A stretch of DNA of 64,000 bases from Voacanga thouarsii. Taxonomy: Eukaryota > Streptophyta > Magnoliopsida > Gentianales > Apocynaceae. Location of the stretch: NCBI GenBank assembly GCA_026120185.1, contig JANUWF010001213.1, positions 248,001 through 312,000 on the forward strand, read 5' to 3'. The position numbers were made by a program, and so were the translations under genes. Positions 46,210 through 57,297 of the stretch are shown here, in pieces; the first letter of the stretch is position 1, and every line of letters starts with the position of its first letter. The notes beneath the pieces are model-generated. The model had not been told where the DNA came from. It searched no databases and saw only the letters and a program-made list of their open reading frames with translations.

Positions 46210-48758
46210 AACCGAAATGGTTGATCAACCATCAACCATGGCCGTTTTCCTGTTGGATCATTCAAGGCTCTCAATCGCGTGGACCTTCTTAATTCTTCAT
46301 CGAAGTGTTCATCAAATCAAGTATTTTCCTTTAATCCTTCTTTTAATTCAGTATTCATGTCTCTTAGATATTGATAGGAAGAATGAAATATGGGTAAGGG
46401 ATTGAGTATATGCATGTGGATTAAGGGGATGGAGTTAGGACATGATGATTGTTGTATATGACTAGGATGTATGTGTTTTCCTTTCGAATCAATGTATGTT
46501 CTTCATGCTTAATGAATTTTATGGAGGTTTGAAGCATGATTAGATATTATGACACCAAAGGTGATTAGGCTTTTATGTTCTTATTTTTCCATGGAAACCA
46601 TGATTGATGATTATGCTTCGTAGGATTTTGGCGCCATGTGATGGTATGAGAAAGTTCAAGTGTATGTTCATGAATGGATTAATATATTGTTGATGATGGA
46701 GAATGTGATCATGAATCCTTTCTAGCAATAGGAAAATCATGGAGAAAAAGTATTTTCTTGTTAAGGCTAGATTATTTTTATTAACAAATTTTATTACCTT
46801 GAATAGAATACTACTATATTTTTCTCTATAAAATTCAAAACTCTAGGGAGATTTGGAGTGGTTTATTAATTAAAATATTAATATTTTCTTTATCAAATAA
46901 ATGAGATCTTTTATTAAAAATAATATATATAGTAATAAATCATTTACAATAAATAAAATATTATTAGAATCTATTTGTTATTTATTAATTAAAATTTAAA
47001 ATAATTCATTCATTATTAATTTTATTTATTACTAATTATTTATTATCTATTTAAAAATTAATTAAAGGTTATTTGTAATTAAATATTTGTTTATAATAAA
47101 GCTATTTTTAAATCACCATTTATTATTACTATTTAGGACTTAATATTCAAACCTTAGTTTATTTATTAATAATAATACTCAAGAATTATTATTTGAGTCT
47201 ATAATTTATTAGCAATTATTTTAGAAACCCTAGTTATTTTAACTAATCAAATTAGACTTATTTTATAAAATTCTTTATCATCTAGCCTTAAAGCTTAGAA
47301 CATTAGGGTCATGATTGTAATAAGTTGAACTAGGATTATTTGTGTAAGTGAATATAGTTTGAGTGTAACCTTATGTCTTGTGTTTACCCCATGCGGGGTT
47401 AGGTTAACTTTGGAAAACTTTTGAATTTGAGCAAGCAAAGGATCAGGTAAGCTCCTGCATAGAACTTGTTTATTGTAAAAGGTTACCATAGCAAGCTAAA
47501 CACGAGGTATGTGAATACTGATTTGGTAAAGGCAATTAAGGACTGTTTTTTTTTCTTGATTCGGTCAAACCAATTATTTGAAAATTTTCAAAGCAGTTTT
47601 ACTCAAACACTGAACTATTTCTAAAACTGATTTTGACATGGACTTTAGAAACCCTTAATTGTCATTTTCAAGTAAAGCTATGTTTTACCAATTTTCTCCC
47701 AAGTGGGACAATTATCGTTGAGTACTCAATAAGGGTACGCTAGTAGTACTAGTTTTGAAGAGCAAGAGTGAGTCTTCTGGCAGGAAGTTACCTCCAGAAG
47801 ATAAAACTCAACTTAGAGAAACGTCAGTACTACTTAGTCATGCCGGTCCGAGCTAGCAGTTTTTATTTCAGTCAAGTGACTGTGTTTTGTCGGAATGGAC
47901 GCCCGGTTATTTTTTGGGTATAGAGAAGGAGGAGTATCTTGCCCGGTAGGCCGATCTCCTACCTTTTGTCAGTCTGCACAAAGTGTCGGCATTCTGACCG
48001 GCAGTATGCACAAAGTGTGGCATACTGACCATCCGGTTATAGGGCCCAACGTGTGGTAACCCATAATCCTTTCTTTTGAGTGGTTGATCTTATAAATTAT
48101 GTATGGCTAGAAAAGCCAAAAACACCACTCTTGTTTTTTACTAACAAATTATGTTTATTGCTTGCCAATATTTCTCTTATAAAGTTTTCACATTTTGCAT
48201 CCACGAACTGTTTTCACTGAATACTCAAAGCACACACGGACTTACTGAGATTTTTATCTCACCACCTTTTATGCCATGTTTTCAGGTCGATCCTGCTGTG
48301 GAGATGAATAGCTAGATTTGTTGCCTATGCTTTGAAGACTTTATGTTATTTTTCTTATGTGTTGTTTTGAGAGATGGTAGCGAACAATTTATTTTGGATT
48401 TGTTCATGTATTTTTGGATTGTAACAAGTTCAATTTCAATGTATTACTTTGATTTTATTTTGTGTGACCTAGTTATAAAGACTCCTTGTCCTTTGGACGG
48501 GGCGACAACCCTGGCCCTGTCGGGCCTAGGTAGTGGGGTGTTACAGTTTCATTCCAAAAAATTGGTATAAGAGAAAAAATTTATAAAGCAATATTATAGA
48601 CATTTCCAAAATTTATCCAAGTGTAAAATCAATTCATAAGATGCTTATACACAAAGCATTTTATGGATGTAAGGACTTACCTTAATTGCAGCAAACAAAG
48701 CAAATCTCAACTTAATCTATTAGATTAAAACCTTGATCACCCACCAAAGCTTGTGCGT

Positions 48759-48771
48759 GCACACACATACA

Positions 48772-48822
<51 letters not shown>

Positions 48823-48823
48823 G

Positions 48824-48861
<38 letters not shown>
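48759..48861. repeat. (AC)n-(AT)n-(GT)n palindromic microsatellite
   Basis: An AC tract of about 58 bp passes through ATATATGTATATATAT into a GT tract of about 30 bp. The two arms are reverse complements, so the whole can fold back on itself. The GT arm runs straight into the TGTG terminus of the next LTR. Confidence 0.95.
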
Positions 48862-48865
<4 letters not shown>

Positions 48866-49578
48866 CCCAACTAAAACCATAAGATGAACTCAACTTGGAG
48901 AAGCGACAGTACTACTTAGTCATGCCAGTCTGAGCTAGCAAGTTTCAATCCTGTGGACTGTGTATTGCCGGAGTGGACAATCAGTTTGTTTGGAAGTAGA
49001 GAAGGAGGAGTATCTTACTCGGTAGGTCGTACACCTACCTTTTGTTAGTCTGCACAATGTGTGGCATTCTGACCGTTATATAGACATGGGGCCCAACGTG
49101 TGGTAACTTAGGGCTGCCTATTTGAGTGGTTGAGTTTATTGTACACTTGTATGATTTGAAAAGAGGAAAATGCCACTCTTTATTTTAACCTTATTTATTA
49201 CTTGCCAGCTTTTTCTCTTATGAAATTTTACAACTCGTATACATGAACTATTTTCCTGAACACTCAAAGCACACAGGACTTACTGAGGTTTTTATCTCAT
49301 CATCTTTTATGCCATGTTTTTAGGTCGATCCTGCTGTGGAAATGAGTAGCTAGTTTGTTTCCTGCTTGAAAACTCTTGTTGTTTATTTTATATGTTGCTT
49401 TGGGAGATGAGGGTGAACAGTTTATTTTGGATTTGTTCTTGAATTTTTGGGTTGTAATAAATTATATTTTTAAAGTATTGTTTTATTTTCGTTTGTGTGA
49501 CCTAGTTATAAAGACCCCTTGTCCTTTGGACGGGGCGACATGTCCGGTCCTGTTGGGCCTAGGTAGTGGGGTGTTACA
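48858..49578 (+). mobile_element. Internally deleted family A LTR, 721 bp
   Basis: It has the family A start TGTGAAACCCC and end GTGGGGTGTTACA. After about 25 bases (AACTAAAACC) it jumps to sequence homologous to 47806 onward, so about 3.5 kb of the LTR is missing. The retained 3' part matches the full copies. No 5-bp duplication is visible because both sides are dinucleotide repeats. Confidence 0.88.

Positions 49579-49580
<2 letters not shown>

Positions 49581-49620
<40 letters not shown>
49581..49620. repeat. (AC)n microsatellite, 20 units
   Basis: A pure AC tract starts two bases after the TTACA terminus of the deleted family A LTR. Confidence 0.97.
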
Positions 49621-49622
<2 letters not shown>

Positions 49623-52500
49623 ACTATCATAGGCCTAAAACATATAAATCATTCCCCCTATATAATTGCATATCTTCTCTATCATGATCCTAATCATTCT
49701 AATCTCATTGTCCTATTTCACACCCTCTATAACATCAAAAAATACGATAATCATCCATCAAAAATTGCATATAACACATAATTATAACTTTACTTCATTG
49801 AATAATTATTTGATATAAAGATTTGCTTAGCTTATGCCCAAAAGTTATCAATAAAAAATCAACAATACCATACTCCATAGAAAACATCAAGAATAAATCA
49901 CATGCTACATAAAATTATGATATAATTCAACTCAGCAAATTAAGTTAACAAGTAGTTAAATAAAGAAACAAAGGATCTTTTTATTCATTTCAATTATATA
50001 AATATAAATATAAATATATATATATATTAATTTAAGTTGTTTGCATATACAAGTTCTAACATTTATAGATTATAAATCTAACATGCAGTATAATGATAAA
50101 CATCTATAATACTACTTATTACATCTTATAATCAAGCCACATCAAGGTCATATAAGAGTCATGATAAATTCATAAGAAAATTTTAATCATATACTAATAA
50201 AATAAATTAGTTTATTTGAGTAAAACAAACCATAAATTAGGATAATAGGGTCAGTAAGCAATACAGTTCAAAATGACATGAAAATTTGTAAGATTCAAAT
50301 TCAATATGTGTTGGAGTTACGGTTTAATTTTCAGCACTGTCCAAGGTCTCTAACTATGTTAATTAATTACTCACAATTACAAAAGTACTACATTCTAATG
50401 ATTCTCTGTTCGGGCAGTATTTGTTGTGAAAATCACTAAAAATAAAATACAAGTCCAAATTAGACAATTAAATGTTCTAACTATTTCTAAGACAAAGAAG
50501 TTGACAGTTTTAAAATCTAAGAAGAAAATGCAAAATGGAAAGGGTTCAACCAAAGGTTGAAAGCCACAGGAAAATTAGCCTTAGTGAAATACATAATAGG
50601 GTAAATTTGAAAAAATCATATAAAATCCAGCACAAGCCCAAATTGCATGGTTCCAATGGAATTTTTTATTCTTTAGACACAAGAGAATCTAATAGAATGA
50701 ATTTGGATCAAAATCCCTAAAGTATGTTTGTAGAACTGATCTTATAAAGTAACATTGTTAACAAATTCTATACACAACCCTCCTTCTCAACACAATTTCC
50801 ACTAGCATAACTCCTTCCAAACACATCAAACCCCCAAGCCCACAACCAACACTACATGTTAACACTAATTTTTCAGCAATCCTTATCATCACAATCATCA
50901 AAACTAAGTTTCCCTTAAGAACATCAAATTTGCCCAACAAGGGTTTCATTGCTAAAAATGATTTGTAAAGGTACATAAGTAGAAAATTCTTAACTTCTTG
51001 CCAATCCAACATGATTACTTGAATTTACTGAGTTCAAAAGCCCTGAAATGGGTGTTCTTAAGTTAAGTTTCTAAGTGTTAGTCAGAGAAAACAAAGAGAT
51101 AAAGAGAGAGGAGAGAGCTAGAGCAAGAATACAATAAAGTATGTGTGAGTGTGCGCGTGGCATATGAAATAAAGGAGAGAGATATTTGATGTTTGGTGTT
51201 TTATTTGGTAAATATGAGTTTTTTTGAATAAGAGAAATAGTTAAATTAATTAAATGGTGTTTAGAAGTTGTTTTAATGCTAAAACTTCATTGAAATCAAT
51301 GGCTAAGATTAAAATACACCAATGATTGAGATTGGGCTGCTATAAAGAGGGATATGATAGTCTTTTAATATATTTAGAGCATCTAGGATTTCATTTAGGT
51401 GTTAAAACTTAATTAAAATAACTCTTCATAAAAGTTTGCCTTATTTACAAAATAGGCTCCATGTGTAGGAAAAGATATTTGTCTACTCAATAAAGAAAAT
51501 AAAATTATAATTTTACTCCTAAAAGATGTAAAATGGTATTTTATTAAATATCAACTCCCTAAAGAAGTATAGTAAGGTTTTCCCACTTTTATAAAGATCA
51601 CCCAAGTCAAATTACTTAAAAATATATGAATGTACTCGCATTCACAAGTAAAAGAAATCAACTATCATATTAATTAAAGTATATAAATGTATTTTTCCAC
51701 TAATAATAATATGCACACATATGCTCATGAATGCAAAATTTCCTATTTAAGTTTATGGAATTAGAAAGGATATTACATGGTCTCTCTCATTTTTCTTCTA
51801 TGTATCTTCATGCGAGCTCTTTTCCCCCCACCATTTATCGTTATTTTCAATTTCCTCCCAATATTTGGTAGAATAAGACCATCATATTCGCCTTATTATT
51901 CATTCACAAATACTTCTAATCAATTTCATCAACATTGCGCCCAACTTTTCCTATGATGTCTCTATGTTGTCATTCTATTTCCTACTTCTTTGGATTCATT
52001 CTATTTATTTCATGGTCCTTTTTCATTCTTTTGATTTAGTACACCTTAGCTTGGGCCATCTTTTTTAACTTTCCCTCCATCTTAAATTCTAATGCCATTA
52101 ATTGCTTAATGTTTTCACCCATACACAAAAACTTCCTTTTCCAAGCTTTTGATTTAGTACATCTTGGCTTAGGCCAACTTTTTTTTTTTTTTTTTAAGTT
52201 TGCCTTCCCCTTAAATTCTAATGTTGGTAACAATCAAACTTTTCCCCCATATACAAAAACTTCTTTTTCTTCGCTTAATAATATTAATTTCAAATGCTTA
52301 TTTTTTACTCAATGACTCTTATTACTCCCTGTAAATGCAATTCTTTTACTAAAGCCTAAGTATCCAATGATTTCTTCATTTCACTCAGCGAAAGTATTCA
52401 TTCCCATGAATCACAACAATTTTTTTAATAGTTAATAACTTCAATATTTCCATCTTTTTGCTCTTTGATATTTTCATGATCACTAAAGTTCTCTTTAAAA
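49621..52500. other. Unassigned AT-rich DNA
   Basis: No supported gene. A reverse ORF at 50758-51012 (84 codons) has no domain I recognise. The region contains AT-rich low complexity (50003-50030), a purine-rich stretch near 51090-51180 and a tandem duplication at 52028-52262. Confidence 0.5.
52028..52262. repeat. Tandem duplication, 118-bp period, two units
   Basis: CTTTTGATTTAGTACA starts at 52028 and again at 52146. Both units continue with CTTRGCTTRGGCCA, a T-rich run, CTTAAATTCTAATG and finally ATACAAAAACTTC. The second unit has a longer T-run. Confidence 0.88.
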
Positions 52501-52539
52501 ATTTTCAACTTCTAGTACTCGGGTATTTAAGAGAATAAG

Positions 52540-52860
52540 GCTATCACAAAGGTCTCACAAAAAACTCAAAGGCACAGGAAATATACTACCCCACATTTGA
52601 ATAAGAGTTTGCTGTGATTGTATTTTCTTGAAAGAGTGGAGACACCACTGTATGGAATGAATTATAAAGTATTCTTAGATTGTAGGAGTTTGGGGAATTT
52701 CTTGAGGATTATCATTGCTCAATCAACTATCACCTTGGCAAGACTAATATTGTAGCTAATACGTTAAGTCGAACAGTGAGAATAGCAAGACTTTGAGTAT
52801 TTGCTTGCAATGAACGAAGTTGTATCTTCAGAAGTGGAAGTAGGAAAGGAAGAATTAGTT
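52540..52860 (+). pseudogene. Relic chromovirus RNase H
   Basis: Read across frameshifts, the forward strand shows K-R-H-x-K-Y-Y-P-T, then a V-F-S-x-K-E-W-R-H-H segment (about 52625-52655), Y-G-M-N-Y-K-V, and a better-kept end D-Y-H-C-S-I-N-Y-H-L-G-K-T-N-I-V-A (near 52706-52756) followed by L-S-R. This is the order of a chromoviral RNase H, whose end normally reads Y-H-P-G-K-A-N-V-V-A-D-A-L-S-R. A segment before D-Y-H is deleted. It continues the domain that starts at 3520-3840, so both relics might be halves of one element. That link is only an inference. Confidence 0.75.
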
Positions 52861-53085
52861 CTAGAATATATGTGTGTTACGTAAACTGAAGAAGGAAATG
52901 GAAAGAGAGAGAACTAATATTTCTAATAGGATGACCAAAAAGTAACATATTATTGTGAAATATTGTGAACGCCAAAAAGAGGAAGAACCAAAGAAGAAGA
53001 TTTTGAGGAAAGTGCACAAAATTTGATGCCCCATCTGCCTTCGAGAAAACAGAGATGTGACAAGGCATGAATTTAGCTAGCATAG

Positions 53086-54596
53086 TGATGCATATTTTTT
53101 CGTGTAGAAAATATTACGAACAAAGTCTACAATTAGTCAAGTTTTAATTAAAATGCTAACCACTAAAACCATAGATATGGACAAGTATACCCATCATATA
53201 ATATAAGGAATAGAATGTATTGAATATATAGGAATTTAGGCTCCTATTTTACTTTATCAAAATCTTTATTGTTTAGCCAATAGAATAAAGAAATAGAAGT
53301 AAATAACCTAGTAATCTAACGTACTAGAGAAAATCAAGTCATATAAGAAAAGTCACAAGCACAACCAAGGAGTGAAAATAAGGAGAAAAGACATGTAAAT
53401 GGATAGAAGTCCTTAAAGGTGTAACAATGATTAACTAGTACTTATCACAATTAACTAATATCTTGGCCCCATGAATGAATAAAATAGACTCCACTTCTTT
53501 CTCGATCCATAGAATCACTATCTCTTAATTAATTTAGCAGATTTCCCAATCAAACTAAACAACAAAAAGATACATAAAAATCATTCCTCAACTAATATGC
53601 CTATACTTTAGGCAATATAAACATGAAATTAGCAAATGACCCTATGCTTTAGTCGTAATCAACCAATCTTTGATTACCTAAGTTTAATTCTTGACCTTCT
53701 TTCCCAATCTAGTTAAGATATCAATTATAGAATTAATTAAATTGAACTCATTCCTAACTTTGTTCCCCAAGTCCATTAGAAATGAAATTCACCTTCATCA
53801 ATCCACCAATAAAAGCAAGTAGTCAAATACTGATAATAACAATCAATTGATCAAATAACTAAAATCAATACAATGTTATGAATGTAAAAACATTCTCTAA
53901 ATACAATTAACTCAAATTGCCAATAAATTACAAAGAAGAGAAAAAGAAACCATTCATAGACAAGTAAGACTTCTTCTTCTTCTTTAAAACCTTCTTGACC
54001 AATCTCCTTTCCTTCTCCTTTACTTGAAACTTTCTTGATCGATCATATTTCCTTCTACAAGAGTCTGCTTGATCCTCCTAAATCTTGGTATTTCTCTAGG
54101 AGTTTCCTATGGGTTTGCAAGTCCAAAATGTGAAAACTGGTTTAGGGATTATTATTCTCGTGTATTTATAGGAGTATAGATTGCCAAAAAGTGTACGCAA
54201 GAGTTGTAATTCATTCCCAAATCAATTTCTAAAAGATCTCAATATAAGTTGCCAAATTCTATTCCAACGCATAAAAAGAACTGCAAACTGCCTTTGAATA
54301 GGCATGGCTAGTGTAGAGTCACTTCGATTGGACTGGCATCTATTTTCCATTGCAACCCCTCAATATTACTCTATTTTCTTCTGTTTTGTCCAGCATCTAG
54401 CCATGACTGAGGTTAAGCTTAAGACTGGAATTTCAAGATTTTGTTCTAATTCCTCTAATTCATGCACAAAATTACAATAAACTCTTTCCACAAGTAAAAT
54501 ATTAAATAAGAAGGAAATAAGCTAGTTATTGTATCAAAAGTATCACAAAACAACCTCAAATAAATGAAAAAATATAGGTACATATAGGCCCTATCA
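53086..54596 (-). mobile_element. E3: LTR of a related Athila-like element, reverse
   Basis: A 1511-bp LTR with TGATGCA to CCCTATCA ends, close in length to the E1/E2 LTRs (1485-1545 bp) and with the same order of landmarks. These include a reverse-strand TATA at 54160-54170, an end segment AAATATAGGTACATATAGGC parallel to the E1 end, and the AACTAATATCTTGGCCCCATG block. Overall similarity is much lower than between E1 and E2, so it is a sister family or an older member. The partner LTR is not in the window. Confidence 0.82.
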
Positions 54597-55009
54597 TATT
54601 CGCCCACATTTAAGCTTTACTTGTCCTCAGGAAAACAAGAATTAAACACACCAAGCCAATAGCTCAAGGACAAGAAGATTTTAGTGAACATGGCCATTAT
54701 AGTAAAGATGTTATCCTTCTTCTAGTTGAAGAATTCAATCCAACACATATTCAACCAATCCATTTGCCAGTAAACTTATGTATTAAGCTAGATATATCAT
54801 GGCCATTGAAGTTGAGTTAAATAAGTTTATATTCATTTAATATATTTCACCCCATTCCTTAAGTCAGGAATACAAATATTGTGAGTCATATAAGTGAGGA
54901 ATAATAATCAATTCAAGTTTTAGGACTCCCAAACTGCTACAGTCTAAATAGCGAACAAGGGACATTTTGACCATTTATTTTTTCTTGGGAATTTATAGCC
55001 TTAAGTGAA
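54597..55009 (-). other. E3 internal fragment with polypurine tract
   Basis: It starts with a minus-strand tract AAATGTGGGCGAATA and CTTGTCCTCAGG-type sequence like the E1/E2 internal start. It is cut off at about 55009, where copia relic D begins. No coding sequence remains. Confidence 0.65.
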
Positions 55010-55089
55010 TAGAATTGACTAGAACTTGCTTGTCATACTCAATCCATATGAGACATCTGGTCGATTATACAACATAGCATATATGATAG
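55010..55089 (-). pseudogene. Copia relic D, RT 3' end
   Basis: The minus-strand frame reads M-Y-A-M-L and R-P-D-V-S-Y, the conserved block near the end of copia RT, matching element F 31350-31405. It is interrupted on the right by the family C LTR, with duplication gatag at 55085-55089. Confidence 0.82.
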
Positions 55090-56815
55090 TGTTAGGTATC
55101 ACACGTATATCATATATAGCGCAGTGGAAAAATAAGAATGAGGTACCATCCCATGATCCGCATATGCGCGAAAAACAAGACATAAAGAGAACAAAGGTAA
55201 TAGCTTTACCTTTCTTTGAGTGTCTGAAAAACAAAAATTTTCTTCTTCAAGTCGAGGTGCGATCCAGCAATCCTCTTGATCAAATAGCATGAGAGTTGAA
55301 CGTCCAACCACTATAATCACAGTGTGTAATTATCTCTAACAGAAATCCAAACACTCAAGCACCAAAATTTTCTATGCTAGCAGAAACCAAGATGGCGGCT
55401 AGGGTTTGATCAAGATCAATGAAAGAGAGAAAGAGAAGAGGAGGAGATCGTGTATCCCCTAAGGTTTTGAGTTATTTCCGTGTGTCACCCTTAGAAGGAA
55501 TCGTGCATCTCATCTGTATAACATGAAAAACCCTACTAAAAACTAAGAATTCTATAACGGTTAGAATTCCCTAATTGTAATTGGAAACATCAAGTTCTCA
55601 CAATTATAATTTGGACAATAAATTATAACTAATTATAATTTGGCCCCAACTACTTCTCTTTCTTGCAATTAACCACACTATGTTATCAAATAACATCTTC
55701 AGTATATAATCCTCTAATATGTGTGACCTATTAGGTTTCCCAATCAATTGGTAGTGAATATGAATTAATCCAAACGTATTTGAGATTAATAATTCATAAT
55801 TAATTAGAATTAATCAAATTGATTCTAATGAGGATTGGTTTATTAATTCATTAATTAATAAACCCATATTCCCAGATCATGAGCGGTATCTAGCAACATA
55901 TCATGACCACAAAAGAGTCCAGAAAGTCAAGTGGCTTGACATGAACCCTTCAATAACAAACTACAGTGCAATTAACTCCTTTCACCATACAATATCTCAT
56001 TTGATTTAGAGCACGAAATTAGTGCCAACTCCTCCTAGAATATATATTAATTCTGGCCCAAATATAACAGTACTTGTACCAGGAACCCACTACTCTAGAA
56101 GTGTATCAATTGAAACTGTTTCCAATACACAGTCGCTTTGGTCAAGGACTTCTTGAGTAGTAATTCCTACAAGTGGCCTTGAGATATTCGCCCCTACTAT
56201 TAGGAGTGGTAAATCATTTATTGACCCTCTCAACTACTTTCGTTTACCTCATAATGTACCCAATATCCATCCTATAGGCGGCCCTCGATCTATCTTCAGA
56301 TATTGGAATCAAAGCACAATGCTTAGCAAACAAAGTACCTTAGAGATCTCAAGTATAAAGATACTTGTACGTTTCCAATATTGAGATTTTATCATTGGTA
56401 CTAAATAGTTATCAATGTGATTATCTCATAACTAGGTCATCCAATGAACTTATTCTATTAACAAGCATCCACATCTTAACTTTGAGTATCTCAATACTCA
56501 CGGATATGAGAACCACTACCTGATCAAATCAAGAAGTCTAACACATGCTAGTCTTGATGCATTAATGATGTCCAGTCTCATTAATACAATGACTAGAGAC
56601 TATTTAAGTACTAACACTATACAGTGTAGTAGGAATCTTATATCATGATCTCTATCTTGATTTCCTTAACACAATGTTATACTAGGGACTTTATCTAACA
56701 GTTATATTACACAAAAGTAATTAAAAAAAACTGTAAGATAAATAAGATCTTTTATTAAAATAAAATGTGTCATATATAACGTACAAGTGATTACCTCTAC
56801 GGCATAACAATAACA
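55090..56815 (-). mobile_element. Solo LTR of copia family C, reverse
   Basis: TGTTAGGTATC to ATAACAATAACA, 1726 bp, flanked by the perfect duplication gatag (55085-55089 and 56816-56820) inside copia relic D. There is no internal region, so this is a solo LTR. It matches, inverted, the LTR at 57298-59016. Confidence 0.93.
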
Positions 56816-57297
56816 GATAGATCCTATAGTAGAAACATATGGTATCTTATTCATACACTCTTTTTCATCCTTTGTGGCAGGAATTTGTGTTTTGATGAGC
56901 TTAATTCCATGTGATATTGGCAAGAAACCTTTCTTAGAATCTTGTTACTGAACATTTTCAGTACTTTATCAACATATGCAATGAGTACGATGTCAACAAC
57001 ATAGAGAACTAAAATGACTATTGCATTCCCACTTATTTTCTGATAGACATATGACTTATCTTCATTTTTGATAAAGTCAAATTTCTTAATTGCTTCATTA
57101 AATCGAGGATTCCAGTATCTAGATACTTATTTTAATCCATAAATGGATCTTTCATGCTTGCATACTTTATTGGAATTCAAAGGATTAACAAAACTCTCAG
57201 GTTGTGTTATGTACACATCCTTAAGTAAGTTTCTATTAAGAAACACCGTTTTGACATCCATCTTTGAAATCTTATAGTTATAATAATACGCTGCTAT
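56816..57297 (-). pseudogene. Copia relic D, central RT
   Basis: It contains the M-D-V-K-T and S-I-Y-G-L-K blocks (57127-57297). The RT active site reads Y-V-V-D instead of Y-V-D-D (about 56995-57006). Directly after it some 145 bp present in element F (from L-I-G-N-D to A-Y-V-D-K) are deleted. It ends with M-N-K-I-P-Y at about 56840. The enzyme would be dead for both reasons. Confidence 0.87.

Larger units (their letters stand above)
44275..48545 (+). mobile_element. Solo LTR of family A, uninterrupted
   Basis: A 4271-bp LTR runs from TGTGAAACCCCAC to GTGGGGTGTTACA, which are imperfect inverted ends, with the perfect duplication gtttc (44270-44274 and 48546-48550). There is no primer site or coding region. 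It is the reference copy for the family. It contains the tRNA-like segment at 44515-44585, a CT microsatellite, and a conserved 3' block with CCTTGTCCTTTGGACGGGGC. A local near-duplication of about 30 bp (47966-48024, twice GCACAAAGTGT) distinguishes it from the other copies. The length fits long plant gypsy LTRs. Confidence 0.93.

Noticed and set aside
48858..49578. MITE or DNA transposon because of imperfect inverted ends TGTGAAACCCC and GGGGTGTTACA
   Set aside because: The ends and the 3' half match the 4.3-kb LTRs of family A, which have 5-bp duplications and TG/CA termini. It is an internally deleted LTR.
49581..49620. Telomere-like or CRISPR-like repeats among the tandem tracts
   Set aside because: The tracts are simple AC, GT, CT and GA dinucleotides. 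No TTTAGGG arrays and no spaced repeats with unique spacers occur in the window.
50758..51012. 84-codon reverse ORF as a small host gene
   Set aside because: No signal peptide, domain, codon bias or promoter supports it, and the surrounding DNA is unassigned repeat-like sequence.
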